From positions 1 to 64,000 of the forward strand of contig CAMEJD010000003.1 in NCBI GenBank assembly GCA_945919375.1: a stretch of DNA of 64,000 bases, written 5' to 3'. Every line of letters starts with the position of its first letter. Position 1 is the stretch's first letter. The translations under genes were made by a program, and so were the position numbers. This document shows, piece by piece, positions 34,573 to 42,808 of the stretch. Source of the DNA: an uncultured Clostridia bacterium. GTDB taxonomy: Bacteria; Bacillota; Clostridia; Christensenellales; UBA1242. The notes beneath the pieces are model-generated. The model did no database searches. It was not told the origin of the DNA and was given only the letters and a program-made list of their open reading frames with translations.

Positions 34573-34931
34573 AGTAAAGATTGGTTTGGTGTTGAGATGT
34601 AAAATATTATATAGTTTATCATATTAAAAATATATTGTTATAAAAAACCAAAAGAATCGAAATCATATTATTTTTTTTGGTTTTTAATTAGTTATCCATC
34701 ATTTATTTAAATTAAAATTATTAATAAAATTTTTTAATACTCTAATTGTAATTTTACCATAATGTCAAATTGAAAACATCTACCATTTTAAATAAAAATT
34801 ATTCCATAAAGTTTTCCTATGATATAATACTACATTATAATCAAGTAACACAATTTTGAGCAAGCCTAGAGCACTTTTATTGTTTAATGTATAAAAATTG
34901 CCATTATCGGAAATATAGCACACTAATCCGT
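34573..34931. other. gene-free AT-rich stretch at the island edge
   Basis: About 360 bases of very AT-rich sequence without a plausible reading frame, tRNA or clear repeat. It separates the tRNA array from the DUF262 locus and probably represents the left part of an acquired island. Confidence 0.5.
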
Positions 34932-34960
34932 TTGACATATTTCCGATTTTGGTATATTAT
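34932..34960 (+). promoter_or_regulatory. promoter of the DUF262 locus
   Basis: TTGACA (34932-34937), 17 bases, TATTAT (34955-34960). Transcription would start near 34967, downstream of the first possible start codon of the open frame that follows. Confidence 0.65.
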
Positions 34961-35440
34961 ATAAAAACACATCATGCCAAAATAGAAAAACGAAAAAATT
35001 GTTTAAACGCTATAAAACAAGACAAAGAATCTTTCGGAAGATATGATTATGATTCATTAATTAGTATGCTTAAAGAAAAAGAAAATTATCGTGAAATTAT
35101 ATTATGTTATTTAAAAGAATTATTGATTGATGTGAGTGGTGCTTTAAATTATGCTACTTGGAAAAGAGCCGGGCTTGCTAGAAATATAATCAGAGAATGT
35201 AACAGTATTGTATTTACGCCTTATTTACTTAGGACATTTCCGAAATATAGGCAATACTACGAACCAGAAATGATTGATGAAGTGTATACACTTAATTTGC
35301 CTATATTCGCTTGCGACAAAGAGAATTTTAAAGATATTGCAGAGATGATGTTCGATGGAACAATGAATGAAGATATATGTAAAATGCATCCATCTAAAAT
35401 AAGTAAAAATTTAGTTCAAATGAAATTAGGTGACAAATAA
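34949..35440 (+). CDS. hypothetical partner of DUF262 protein, probably frameshifted at its 5' end
   Basis: The open frame (up to 163 codons) encodes a charged, helical protein with aromatic-rich phrases (YLLRTFPKYRQYYEPE, MHPSKISKN) that I do not recognise. Its start is unclear. The only in-frame codon before 35066 that could start translation is a TTG at 34949, which lies inside the promoter. An ATG at 34974 in the next frame runs ATG CCA AAA TAG; adding one A to its A-run would join it to this frame and give the natural N terminus MPKIEKRKN. So this is either a pseudogene, a sequencing error or a gene starting at the ATG at 35066. It ends 14 bases before the DUF262 gene and is probably co-transcribed with it. 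Confidence 0.55.
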   Translation: MVYYIKTHHAKIEKRKNCLNAIKQDKESFGRYDYDSLISMLKEKENYREIILCYLKELLIDVSGALNYATWKRAGLARNIIRECNSIVFTPYLLRTFPKYRQYYEPEMIDEVYTLNLPIFACDKENFKDIAEMMFDGTMNEDICKMHPSKISKNLVQMKLGDK

Positions 35441-35454
35441 TAAGGAGAAAAGAT

Positions 35455-37164
35455 ATGTCAATATCTAATAAGTACGAAGATATGAGTGCCTTAACGGCAT
35501 TGAAATACGCAAGAGAAAGAAGTTTAATGCTTCCTGATATTCAAAGAGAATATGTATGGGATATTTCAGAAATTGAAAGATTATTTGAATCTATAGTTGA
35601 TGAGTATCCAGTGGGTTCTTGTATTTTTTGGAAGACTAATAGAAAAACAATAAATAAAGAAAAGCCAAATCTTTATTATTTTTTGCGTGATTTTAAAAAG
35701 GAAGAAATGAAAAATGAAAAAGCCCCTGAGGTAATAAATGAAGAAGGCGATTACTACATCGTTTTAGATGGCCAGCAAAGAATAACATCCATGAATATTG
35801 CTCTTTATGGTTCATATACTTACTACAAGGGTGGTCGAGGAAATTCTCGTTCTAATCCAAAGTCTTGGATTAAAAAAGAACTATATTATGATTTAAACTT
35901 TTACAACACAAAAGAAGAAGATGACGAAAAACCAAATAAGCGTTTTATTTTCCTGACAGAAGACGAATCAAAATTGGGAAATTTCTACAAAGTAAAAAAT
36001 TTATTAGCTTATGATTCTGATGATGATTTTGTTGAATTTATGATAAAAGAAAATTTTGGAAAAGGTGCAAGAAAAGAATTATCAACATTGTATAAACGAT
36101 TACATAATTCTCAAGAAAATGGACTAATACATTATTATTGTATATTTGAAAATTCTTATGATAAAGCCCTTGATATTTTTGTTAGAGTTAATTCAACTGG
36201 AAGAAAACTTTCTAAATCAGATTTATTATTTTCCACATTAATTGATGGTTGGAAAGAAGGAAAAGATAATATAGAAGATTTGCTAAAAACAATGAATAGC
36301 AAAGGAGATGGTTTTCAGTTTACAAGAGATTATTTAATGAGACTTTGTCTAGTTTTGGTTGATGCCAATACAAATTTGAAAATAAATTCATTAACAAAAG
36401 ATACAATCCAAAATATTCGTAATAACTGGGGATTAATTAACGCGTCCTTAGATGCAATGTCTACTATTTTATCAGATATAGGAATTTGTAATGAAAATTT
36501 AACATCATATAATGCAACAATGCCTATTGCTTATTACCTCTTTAAAGGTGGTAAATTATCTGATTCTAATTCTAAAAAAGAGGTAAGAAAATTTTTATCT
36601 GTTTCGCTCGCAAAAAGATTGTTTGGTGTCGCCAGTAATGATGCTTTAAATTCTACACGAAACACTTTAAAAAATTTAGATTGCAAACATAAATCATTCT
36701 CATTAGATTTGTTCTCTAATATAACATTAACAGGTGGAAGAACTTTTAGAGTCGAAGAAAAAGATATTGATTATTGGCTAGATACTTATGAAAAGGGACA
36801 GAGTACTTTCATACTTTTATCGTTGTTATATCCAAATTTAAAACTTAGCCAAGTTTCATTCCATCAAGATCATTGTCACCCATATATAGGATTTGAAAAG
36901 AAAAATATATTGCAATTAGGTTTGCCAGAAGAAAAAATTATGGAATGGCAAAAAAAGCGAAACCTTTTACCAAATCTACAATTTCTAGAAGGAGCTGAAA
37001 ACGAAAGTAAAAATAAAACCCCATTAAAAAAATGGGTTGATGATGGCAATGATTTCTGTTATCATCCGGAAGGCATTTCTTTGGAATTAATTGATTTTGA
37101 TATATTTTTTGAAAAAAGGCGAGATCTTATTAAAAAAGAATTAAAGAAAATATTTGAAATATAA
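35455..37164 (+). CDS. DUF262 (GmrS/ParB-like) plus HNH nuclease defence-type protein
   Basis: The 569-residue protein starts with a DUF262 domain: LMLPDIQREYVWDISEIERL, then YPVGSCIFWK and VLDGQQRITSM with the DGQQR motif near residue 105, a ParB-like nucleotide-binding signature. The C-terminal third holds an HNH-like site (FHQDHCHPYIGF near 470 and NLLPNLQFLEGAENESK near 503). This is the fused arrangement of GmrSD-type type IV restriction enzymes, which cut modified phage DNA using NTP hydrolysis. AAGGAGAAAAG precedes the ATG. Codon choice (more TCT, ATT, GAT, TTA) looks different from surrounding genes, and the gene sits beside tRNAs, so it is probably acquired. Substrate is inferred only. 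Confidence 0.83.
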   Translation: MSISNKYEDMSALTALKYARERSLMLPDIQREYVWDISEIERLFESIVDEYPVGSCIFWKTNRKTINKEKPNLYYFLRDFKKEEMKNEKAPEVINEEGDYYIVLDGQQRITSMNIALYGSYTYYKGGRGNSRSNPKSWIKKELYYDLNFYNTKEEDDEKPNKRFIFLTEDESKLGNFYKVKNLLAYDSDDDFVEFMIKENFGKGARKELSTLYKRLHNSQENGLIHYYCIFENSYDKALDIFVRVNSTGRKLSKSDLLFSTLIDGWKEGKDNIEDLLKTMNSKGDGFQFTRDYLMRLCLVLVDANTNLKINSLTKDTIQNIRNNWGLINASLDAMSTILSDIGICNENLTSYNATMPIAYYLFKGGKLSDSNSKKEVRKFLSVSLAKRLFGVASNDALNSTRNTLKNLDCKHKSFSLDLFSNITLTGGRTFRVEEKDIDYWLDTYEKGQSTFILLSLLYPNLKLSQVSFHQDHCHPYIGFEKKNILQLGLPEEKIMEWQKKRNLLPNLQFLEGAENESKNKTPLKKWVDDGNDFCYHPEGISLELIDFDIFFEKRRDLIKKELKKIFEI

Positions 37165-37271
37165 TACTCAATTTATCAAAAATATTGATATCATAACGAA
37201 AAAAATATTAACAATTTAATTATTAAAATATACTGCTATGGTTGGTATTTTAGTCTAAATTGGCATTTAAA

Positions 37272-37421
37272 CGTGCGCTTGTCTTGATACAAGGCTGTCG
37301 CTTCGCTCCAGCAGACAAGCACACGCCAGCAAGCAAAAACATTTCACAAAATCAAGTGGGCAAAAAGGCGTTCACATGCTAAAGCAAAAGTGAACCGCCC
37401 TTTTTTCTTTGCCCACTTGAT
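37272..37421. repeat. pair of long, GC-richer stem-loops
   Basis: Two adjacent inverted repeats: CGTGCGCTTGTCT (37272-37284) with AGACAAGCACACG (37313-37325), 12 of 13 paired and with an internal GCTG/CAGC stem; and ATCAAGTGGGCAAA (37351-37364) with TTTGCCCACTTGAT (37408-37421), perfect over 14 bases, with a further inner stem (AAGGCG, TTCAC with GTGAA, CGCCCTT). The block is visibly richer in G and C than everything around it. It could be a mobile-element end, a REP/MITE-like repeat or a structured RNA. No adjacent transposase was seen. Confidence 0.65.
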
Positions 37422-37810
37422 ACATTTATTGTATGTAAATGATACAAAAAGTTATGGTTTTGTTTATATTTTGTATATGTAAAGTATAGGTTTAGTTCAT
37501 TGTATTTCCCAAAAAGGTGTATTAACATTTCATTGTAAACTAACATTTTGTCAAATAAATTTAAGCCAAAGCAAAAATGAGTCATCGTTTAGATATGTAA
37601 TTGTCAAACAATGTCATTCTAAAATTTTAGTGATTATGTTATGTTTACAATGAATTAAAAAGACAACGCAAAAATGTAAATCGAGATTTTGTTTATAGGT
37701 TTTGCTTTTAGCCAAAATTAAAAGCCAGTGATTGCATTTTATGGGCGTAGAAAACAATGTTTTTTCTATGTCCTTTTTAATTCCAAATTTTCGTAATAAG
37801 GAGTTAAACA

Positions 37811-37921
37811 ATGCAAAAATTAAAAGTTATTTTTACAAATGAAATAGATATTGGTGTGTTTCGAAATGTTTTTGCAAATAAAAAAGTCCAAAACGAACAC
37901 TTAAAAAAGTATTCGATTTAG
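37811..37921 (+). CDS. 36-codon ORF, possible gene remnant
   Basis: A short frame that begins MQKLKVIFTNEIDIG and ends HLKKYSI. It is listed because AAGGAG lies eight bases upstream of its ATG, a better ribosome site than most in this stretch. The product is basic and resembles nothing I recognise. A hairpin with a T run follows at 37947. It may be the retained 5' end of a lost gene. Confidence 0.3.
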   Translation: MQKLKVIFTNEIDIGVFRNVFANKKVQNEHLKKYSI

Positions 37922-37946
37922 ACTTATGTTGGTGCACCACAAAAAT

Positions 37947-37987
37947 AATGCTGAATGTCTTTAAAATAAAGATGTTCAGCATTTTTT
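37947..37987 (+). terminator. intrinsic terminator in island
   Basis: A 16-base stem with two mismatches (37947-37962 with 37968-37983) leads into a run of six T. It follows TGGTGCACCACAAAAA (37930-37945), which resembles the end of a tRNA gene. Confidence 0.65.
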
Positions 37988-38452
37988 ATAAATTCCTCAC
38001 GCTCTTCAATAAATGCTAAATTGAATATTCTTAATTAAAAATATAATAGTTGACATGCAAAAAGGTTTTATCAATGAATATAATAAACATCTAATAGATA
38101 AAATAAGTAAATATTTAGTATCTAATGAGTTTAAAAACACATTTTTACTCAATATGTAAATCGTAGTCAAAGCTAATATACTGAAATTATAAATTGGAAA
38201 GGAATGCTCGAATGCAGTGAACATAAACGAAATGGAAATTTGTGGGACAGATATTGATGCTTTTTGCTTGGTAATTTGTTTTAATCTGTTTGAGAATAAT
38301 ATCAAAACCATATTTATCAAAACCTTATTCAAAACGTCGTAAAGGAACTAAAATATGCAAGGACATGCTTTGTTAATAATAGAAAGATAATTTAGGAAGA
38401 GTAGTATTAAATAATTTATTTTATTCAAACAAATTGCTTGCTGGTACACCAC

Positions 38453-38495
38453 AAAAAAGATACACAAACTAATATTTGTGTACCTTTTTTGTTAT
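38453..38495 (+). terminator. intrinsic terminator in island
   Basis: A 16-base stem with one mismatch (38453-38468 with 38475-38490) ends in TTTTTTG. It follows TGGTACACCACAAAAAA (38442-38458), nearly the same motif as at 37930. Confidence 0.65.
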
Positions 38496-38534
38496 GTAAA
38501 ACTATCCCTTAAAGTTGGCTAATGTCAACTTAGC

Positions 38535-38699
38535 TTATTCACGAGAAGATTTTTTAGCATTTTTGCTGTTGGCTCTTTTTGAAGATTTTCTGTTCATATC
38601 AGAACCTGCTTCTGTGTTTGAGTTTGTCTTACTTGAACAATTTCTAGTGTTTGCACAATCTCTTGTGTTTTGTTTGCTAGACTTGTTTCTTCCAAACAT
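38535..38699 (-). CDS. small Asn/Ser/Lys-rich, Cys-containing protein
   Basis: This 54-residue gene is hidden under a longer but spurious plus-strand frame. The protein reads MFGRNKSSKQNTRDCANTRN at its start, then CSSKTNSNTE, and ends NAKKSSRE. It is strongly basic, with two cysteines and almost no hydrophobic residues, so it must be extended or unfolded. AAAGGAGGTAAAACT stands ideally before the ATG, which makes translation likely. It is divergent from fhs. Such Lys/Ser/Asn/Cys peptides in spore formers could be spore-associated, but I know no named family for it and the role is unknown. Confidence 0.65.
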   Translation of the reverse strand: MFGRNKSSKQNTRDCANTRNCSSKTNSNTEAGSDMNRKSSKRANSKNAKKSSRE

Positions 38700-38840
38700 A
38701 TAGTTTTACCTCCTTTGCAAAGCAATATTATGCTTTGACACTTATAGTTTGTGGACTTATTTTTGTTTTATACATTTTTTTATTTGATTTTGTTAATAAT
38801 TTCGTGTAATGTATATGTGTAAAAACAGGGGGTGATTTTT

Positions 38841-40490
38841 TTGACAGATTTAGAAATAGCAAATAGTGTAAAATTAAAAAACATTAAAAAAATTGTAAAA
38901 AAACTTCACTATAAAGGTGATGCAATTTTTTATGGAAATTACAAAGCAAAATTACCTATAAAGTATGGGAAGAAAAAGGGTAAACTTATTTTAGTTACTG
39001 CCATAAATCCAACAAAAATGGGAATAGGTAAAACAACAGTTGCAATAGGACTTGCTGATGCACTTAATAAGTTAAAAAAGAGATGTACACTTGCATTAAG
39101 AGAACCATCGCTTGGACCAGTTTTTGGAGTAAAAGGCGGTGCAACCGGTGGTGGATATAGTCAAATTGCTCCAATGGAAGATATTAACTTACATTTTAAT
39201 GGCGATTTTCACGCGATAACAAGTGCAAATAACTTACTTTGCAGTTTGATAGATAATCATATTTATCAGGGCAATGAACTCAATATTGACCCAAATAGAA
39301 TACTATTTCATAGATGTATAGACCTTAATGATAGAGCATTAAGAGAAGTAACAGTTGCTCAAGGCAAAAAGAATGGGGTAGAAAGAAAAGATAGTTTCAC
39401 AATAACGGCAGCAAGCGAAATTATGGCAATCATGTGTCTTGCAACAGATTTTGAAAACCTTAAAGAAAGACTAGGGAATATTGCTGTTGCATATAGCAAA
39501 GATAACAAACTAATTTATGCTCGTGATTTAAAGGCTGTTGACAGTATGGCGATACTCTTAAAAGATGCTTTGATTCCCAACTTGGTTCAAACTCTTGGGG
39601 AAACACCTGCACTTGTGCATTTGGGACCATTTGCAAATATTGCACATGGTTGCAATAGTATTGTTGCAACAAAAATGGCATTATCTTATAGTAATTATGT
39701 CGTGACCGAAGCTGGCTTTGGGGCAGACCTTGGCGCAGAAAAGTTCTTTGATGTAAAATGTAGAGTTGGGAATTTACATCCAAATGCCGTTGTAATCATT
39801 GCAACAATAGGTGCACTAAAACTTCATGCAGGGGTAAAGTATGAAGACCTAAAAATTGAAAATATTCAAGCAGTAAAATCAGGAATGGCAAATCTCTATT
39901 CTCATATAAATACAATATATAATGAATTCAAATTACCTTTTGTTGTAACACTTAACAAATATGAAACAGATAGTCCAGATGAAATTATGACAGTTGTTAG
40001 AGAACTTGAAAAAATGGACATAAAATGCGTAATAAATGATGCTTGGGGGAAGGGTGGCGAAGGTTGCTTGGAACTTGCAAAAGCAGTGTTATTTGCCAGC
40101 GAACTTGATAGTTCTCACTTTGATTACATTTACGACCTTGATGAAAAGATTGAAAGTAAAATAAAAAAAATTGCAACTAAAGTATATGGTGCAAGCGGTG
40201 TGATTTATACAGATAAAGCAAAAGAACAAATTAAAGAAATAAAAAAACAAAAGTATGACAATTTGCCAATTGTGATAGCAAAAACTCAATATAGTTTGTC
40301 GGATGACCCAAAGTTACTAAACAAACCAAAAGGTTTTAAAATTACAATTAGTGACCTTGAATTAAAATCAGGGGCAGGTTTTATTGTTGCAATTGCAGGG
40401 AATATGCTTTTGATGCCGGGGCTAGGGAAAACTCCAAATGCGGTAAATATGACAATTGACAAAAATTATAAAATTAGTGGTCTATTTTAA
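38841..40490 (+). CDS. fhs: formate-tetrahydrofolate ligase
   Basis: The 549-residue enzyme makes 10-formyl-THF from formate, ATP and THF, feeding purine and fMet synthesis and acetogenic or purinolytic pathways. Family phrases are KYKAKLPIKYGKKKGKL, the P-loop NPTKMGIGKTTVAIGL (usually TPTPAGEGKTT), REPSLGPVFGVKGGATGGG, TVAQGKKNGVERKDSFTITAASEIMA broken at normal places, and LPLMPGLGKTPNA-like ending (LLMPGLGKTPNAV). The start is a TTG at 38841 giving TDLEIANS, with AGGGGG nine bases upstream; a GTG nine bases earlier overlaps that site. It is monocistronic. Confidence 0.96.
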   Translation: MTDLEIANSVKLKNIKKIVKKLHYKGDAIFYGNYKAKLPIKYGKKKGKLILVTAINPTKMGIGKTTVAIGLADALNKLKKRCTLALREPSLGPVFGVKGGATGGGYSQIAPMEDINLHFNGDFHAITSANNLLCSLIDNHIYQGNELNIDPNRILFHRCIDLNDRALREVTVAQGKKNGVERKDSFTITAASEIMAIMCLATDFENLKERLGNIAVAYSKDNKLIYARDLKAVDSMAILLKDALIPNLVQTLGETPALVHLGPFANIAHGCNSIVATKMALSYSNYVVTEAGFGADLGAEKFFDVKCRVGNLHPNAVVIIATIGALKLHAGVKYEDLKIENIQAVKSGMANLYSHINTIYNEFKLPFVVTLNKYETDSPDEIMTVVRELEKMDIKCVINDAWGKGGEGCLELAKAVLFASELDSSHFDYIYDLDEKIESKIKKIATKVYGASGVIYTDKAKEQIKEIKKQKYDNLPIVIAKTQYSLSDDPKLLNKPKGFKITISDLELKSGAGFIVAIAGNMLLMPGLGKTPNAVNMTIDKNYKISGLF

Positions 40491-40491
40491 C

Positions 40492-40523
40492 AAAAAATGC
40501 TATCAATTGATAGCATTTTTTAT
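40492..40523. terminator. bidirectional intrinsic terminator
   Basis: A perfect palindrome centred at 40506/40507 (15 bases per arm) with A and T runs lies between convergent fhs and the lipoprotein gene. Confidence 0.85.
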
Positions 40524-41269
40524 TCTTCAGTTGTGTCTGGTTCTTTTTCAACTTTAAATTGCTCAAATATAAATTGTATTTTTGCATAACTTGTTTCGTC
40601 TTTCAAACTTTCTGGAATATTAACATCAAAGACCTTTGAAGTGAAGTCGTCATCTTTTAAATCAATTTGAAGTATAGTTTGTGTTTTTATTGTTGTTTGT
40701 GTTTCTTCTTCGTCAACAATTGTTGTTAGGGTATAAGACAAGTTTACCACTGCAAAAATCGGTTCTCTATAATTTAATGCTGTAACAATATCGGTTATTT
40801 CAAAATCTTTTGTGTCTATTTCTGTTGTTGACAAAATTGTTGATTGTGAGTCATATGTTTGACCAATGCTAACATCAAGATTCATTTCGACAATTGTTGA
40901 AACCAAACTGTATTCTTGCTCATATGTGACACCTTTTAATGTAACAAGTTCAAGTTTTGGACAATCAAAAATTGCAACATATGTGCCGGCAGTATCTTTA
41001 CTTACTTCAAATTTATAAACTGAGTCATAAGATACAACAACATTATCTTTCATCCATGCCAAAAATTCATAGTTTTCTTTTGGTACAGCCTTTATTTCTG
41101 CTTCTGACTTTTCTTTGTATGTGTTTGTTCCATAAACTGTTCCATAGTTTGCATACCAAACATTTACAATAACATTGTAATCTTTTAGATTGTCATCACA
41201 TCCAAACATTGTCAAACTTGCACATATAGCCAAAATTAGGGCAAGCACTTTGCCAAAAAATTTTTTCAT
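40520..41269 (-). CDS. lipoprotein with InlB B-repeat-like domain
   Basis: The 249-residue protein has a lipoprotein signal peptide: MKKFFGKVLALIL, then the lipobox LTMFGC with the modified Cys near residue 24. A divergent InlB B-repeat follows (about residues 40-100: YGTVYGTNTYKEKSEAEIKA, PKENYEFLAWMKDN, TAGTYVAIFD), a beta-grasp module found on surface proteins. The rest is beta-rich and unrecognised, with an acidic C terminus. It would be anchored to the outer face of the membrane. TGGAGAAATT precedes the ATG. Binding partner unknown. Confidence 0.85.
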   Translation of the reverse strand: MKKFFGKVLALILAICASLTMFGCDDNLKDYNVIVNVWYANYGTVYGTNTYKEKSEAEIKAVPKENYEFLAWMKDNVVVSYDSVYKFEVSKDTAGTYVAIFDCPKLELVTLKGVTYEQEYSLVSTIVEMNLDVSIGQTYDSQSTILSTTEIDTKDFEITDIVTALNYREPIFAVVNLSYTLTTIVDEEETQTTIKTQTILQIDLKDDDFTSKVFDVNIPESLKDETSYAKIQFIFEQFKVEKEPDTTEE

Positions 41270-41284
41270 AATTTCTCCATAGTT

Positions 41285-41313
41285 AATTTAACATTATTGC
41301 AAATTTATGTCAA
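41285..41313 (-). promoter_or_regulatory. promoter of the lipoprotein gene
   Basis: On the minus strand TTGACA (41313-41308), 17 bases and TAAATT (41290-41285) precede the gene by 16 bases. Confidence 0.65.
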
Positions 41314-41416
41314 ATAATGTTTGCACAAAATATGTAATTTTATTACAAAATCTAATTATTTTTTTATGAGTATTTTATATCTTACTGCATAAAATAAATT
41401 GACTAAAGGGGATACT

Positions 41417-42172
41417 ATGTGGGAATTTTGCATAAGTGTAGATAAAAATAAACTTGAAATAAAGAATTTTATGTATGAAAAATGTATTGAGTTTATGTGC
41501 GAATATTCGGGAGTTGTTACAGTTGACGAAAATCAATTGTCGTATAATATACTTTTGGCTATAAATGAATATGAAAAAAATAGATTAACAGTTTTTTTAC
41601 GCAACTTGATTGATGAAGTAATATGTTTTTTCTATAAAAAAGTATATTTGTGTGAAAATTTAATAATAAATATTCAAGACGAAATGACAAAGCAAGCCTT
41701 TATATTTTCACTTTTGTATTTTGACAAAGAAACTGACAAATTCATTGTCAACAAATACCTAAATTTTGATAAAAAACTAGATTTGGATGGTTTTTATAAT
41801 TTCAGACTTTCAAGTTTAAAAAACAAGTGGCGAGAACTTATTGATATTGCAAATCAAAACGAAATTTATCTTTATAGCGACGACACTTTTACTGAACTAA
41901 TAAAATTTTTAATTGATAATTTGGAAATTCAAAGTGATGTAATAAATATTATGCAAAAAGATAATTCATATGCAATTTACGATTCAAATTTTAACCTTGT
42001 AAATTTATACAAGTCAACAAGCAAAAATGAAGGGAACATAATGGCAGAGATAATTACTATGTGCCCAAAAAATATCAATATATATTGCAGTGACATTATG
42101 CCAAACAAATTAAAAGACTTAATATGTAAATTATTTGAAAAAAGAGTCAAATTTATCTCAAAAATTAACTAA
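41417..42172 (+). CDS. YtxC-like putative sporulation protein
   Basis: The 251-residue soluble protein resembles the YtxC family: an N-terminal alpha/beta region, a helical middle (LRNLIDEVICFFYKKVY, AFIFSLLYFDKET) with the family-typical region about FL-x-FI and LLKYFV, and a C-terminal region ending in NINIYCSDIMPNKLKDLI. In Bacillus ytxC lies just upstream of thrS-infC-rpmI-rplT; here infC-rpmI-rplT follow 0.8 kb later without thrS, which supports the call. AAAGGGGATACT precedes the ATG at 41417. Similarity is loose, so treat the name as provisional. Confidence 0.55.
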   Translation: MWEFCISVDKNKLEIKNFMYEKCIEFMCEYSGVVTVDENQLSYNILLAINEYEKNRLTVFLRNLIDEVICFFYKKVYLCENLIINIQDEMTKQAFIFSLLYFDKETDKFIVNKYLNFDKKLDLDGFYNFRLSSLKNKWRELIDIANQNEIYLYSDDTFTELIKFLIDNLEIQSDVINIMQKDNSYAIYDSNFNLVNLYKSTSKNEGNIMAEIITMCPKNINIYCSDIMPNKLKDLICKLFEKRVKFISKIN

Positions 42173-42180
42173 ATTGACTA

Positions 42181-42209
42181 TTGACGAAGAGTTAAACATA
42201 TAGTATAAT
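42181..42209 (+). promoter_or_regulatory. promoter of the 186-residue protein gene
   Basis: TTGACG (42181-42186), 17 bases, TATAAT (42204-42209), 31 bases before the start codon. Confidence 0.7.
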
Positions 42210-42240
42210 ATACTCGAAAAGGTAGAATTAGGAGATTATT

Positions 42241-42801
42241 ATGAGATATGTTTTAGATGAAGAATATGAAACAATTTTGTCAAATTATGATGATATCTAC
42301 GATGGGTTAGACATTGTTGATATTTTGCAAGCAGATAGTGACACAATAAAAGATTGGTTTACTCTTGAGTATAGAGATTTGTTCCGACAAGTAAAAAATA
42401 AGGCAATAATGCATGGGAAAACTCGTCCGCAAATTTCATATAGTATTTTGAAATTAAGAAGATTGCTTGCCAATATGCAAAGAAGCAAAATAACGAGTGT
42501 TACTGGTGGAATAACATATGGAAACAATGACTTTAATGAACAATTTCCAAAATTTAGAGCTCAAAACCCTGATGTTGTTCCAACAATAAAAACTGTGAAT
42601 AAACTTAGAGTAAAGGCACTTGTTGCGTATGCCAAAATTAACAATACAAAAGATTTAAGGTCATTAAGAGCATCTCTTATTAGGAAGTTAAAATTAAGTG
42701 AGTCACAAGCAACTTATTTAACAAAATTATATAGAGAGATGTTTACAAGAAGTGAAATAAATGGTTACTCAGAAAAGGGTGACATGGGAAGAATATTGTA
42801 A
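42241..42801 (+). CDS. hypothetical 186-residue protein
   Basis: I do not recognise this family. It is soluble, with an acidic N-terminal 60 residues and a basic C-terminal half of likely helices (LRVKALVAYAKI, LRASLIRKLKLSESQATYLTKLYREM) that could bind nucleic acid. TTAGGAG is well placed before the ATG, and it has its own strong promoter. It occupies the place where thrS stands in Bacillus, ahead of the infC leader. Confidence 0.75.
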   Translation: MRYVLDEEYETILSNYDDIYDGLDIVDILQADSDTIKDWFTLEYRDLFRQVKNKAIMHGKTRPQISYSILKLRRLLANMQRSKITSVTGGITYGNNDFNEQFPKFRAQNPDVVPTIKTVNKLRVKALVAYAKINNTKDLRSLRASLIRKLKLSESQATYLTKLYREMFTRSEINGYSEKGDMGRIL

Positions 42802-42808
42802 AAAACAG

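Larger units (their letters stand above)
37422..38534. other. decayed intergenic stretch of the island
   Basis: No convincing full-length gene lies here. Short frames occur on both strands (for example 38006-38332 minus, 37614-37811 minus, 38055-38159 plus), none with family resemblance and mostly without ribosome sites. Two tRNA-end-like modules with hairpins (37930-37987 and 38442-38495) and one 36-codon ORF (37811) are listed separately. The stretch looks like remains of integrated elements. Confidence 0.5.

Noticed and set aside
37251..37430. CRISPR array or CRISPR-like repeat
   Set aside because: The repeats are inverted, not direct, and there are no spacers or cas genes.
37614..37811. 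Minus-strand 65-codon frame
   Set aside because: No ribosome site, no family resemblance and low-complexity surroundings; treated as chance.
38006..38332. Minus-strand 108-codon hydrophobic frame
   Set aside because: AT-rich DNA readily gives Ile/Leu/Phe-rich frames; there is no ribosome site or recognisable motif.
38515..38703. Plus-strand 62-codon hydrophobic frame
   Set aside because: It is the mirror image of the minus-strand 54-residue gene, which has a strong ribosome site and sensible composition; the plus frame has neither.
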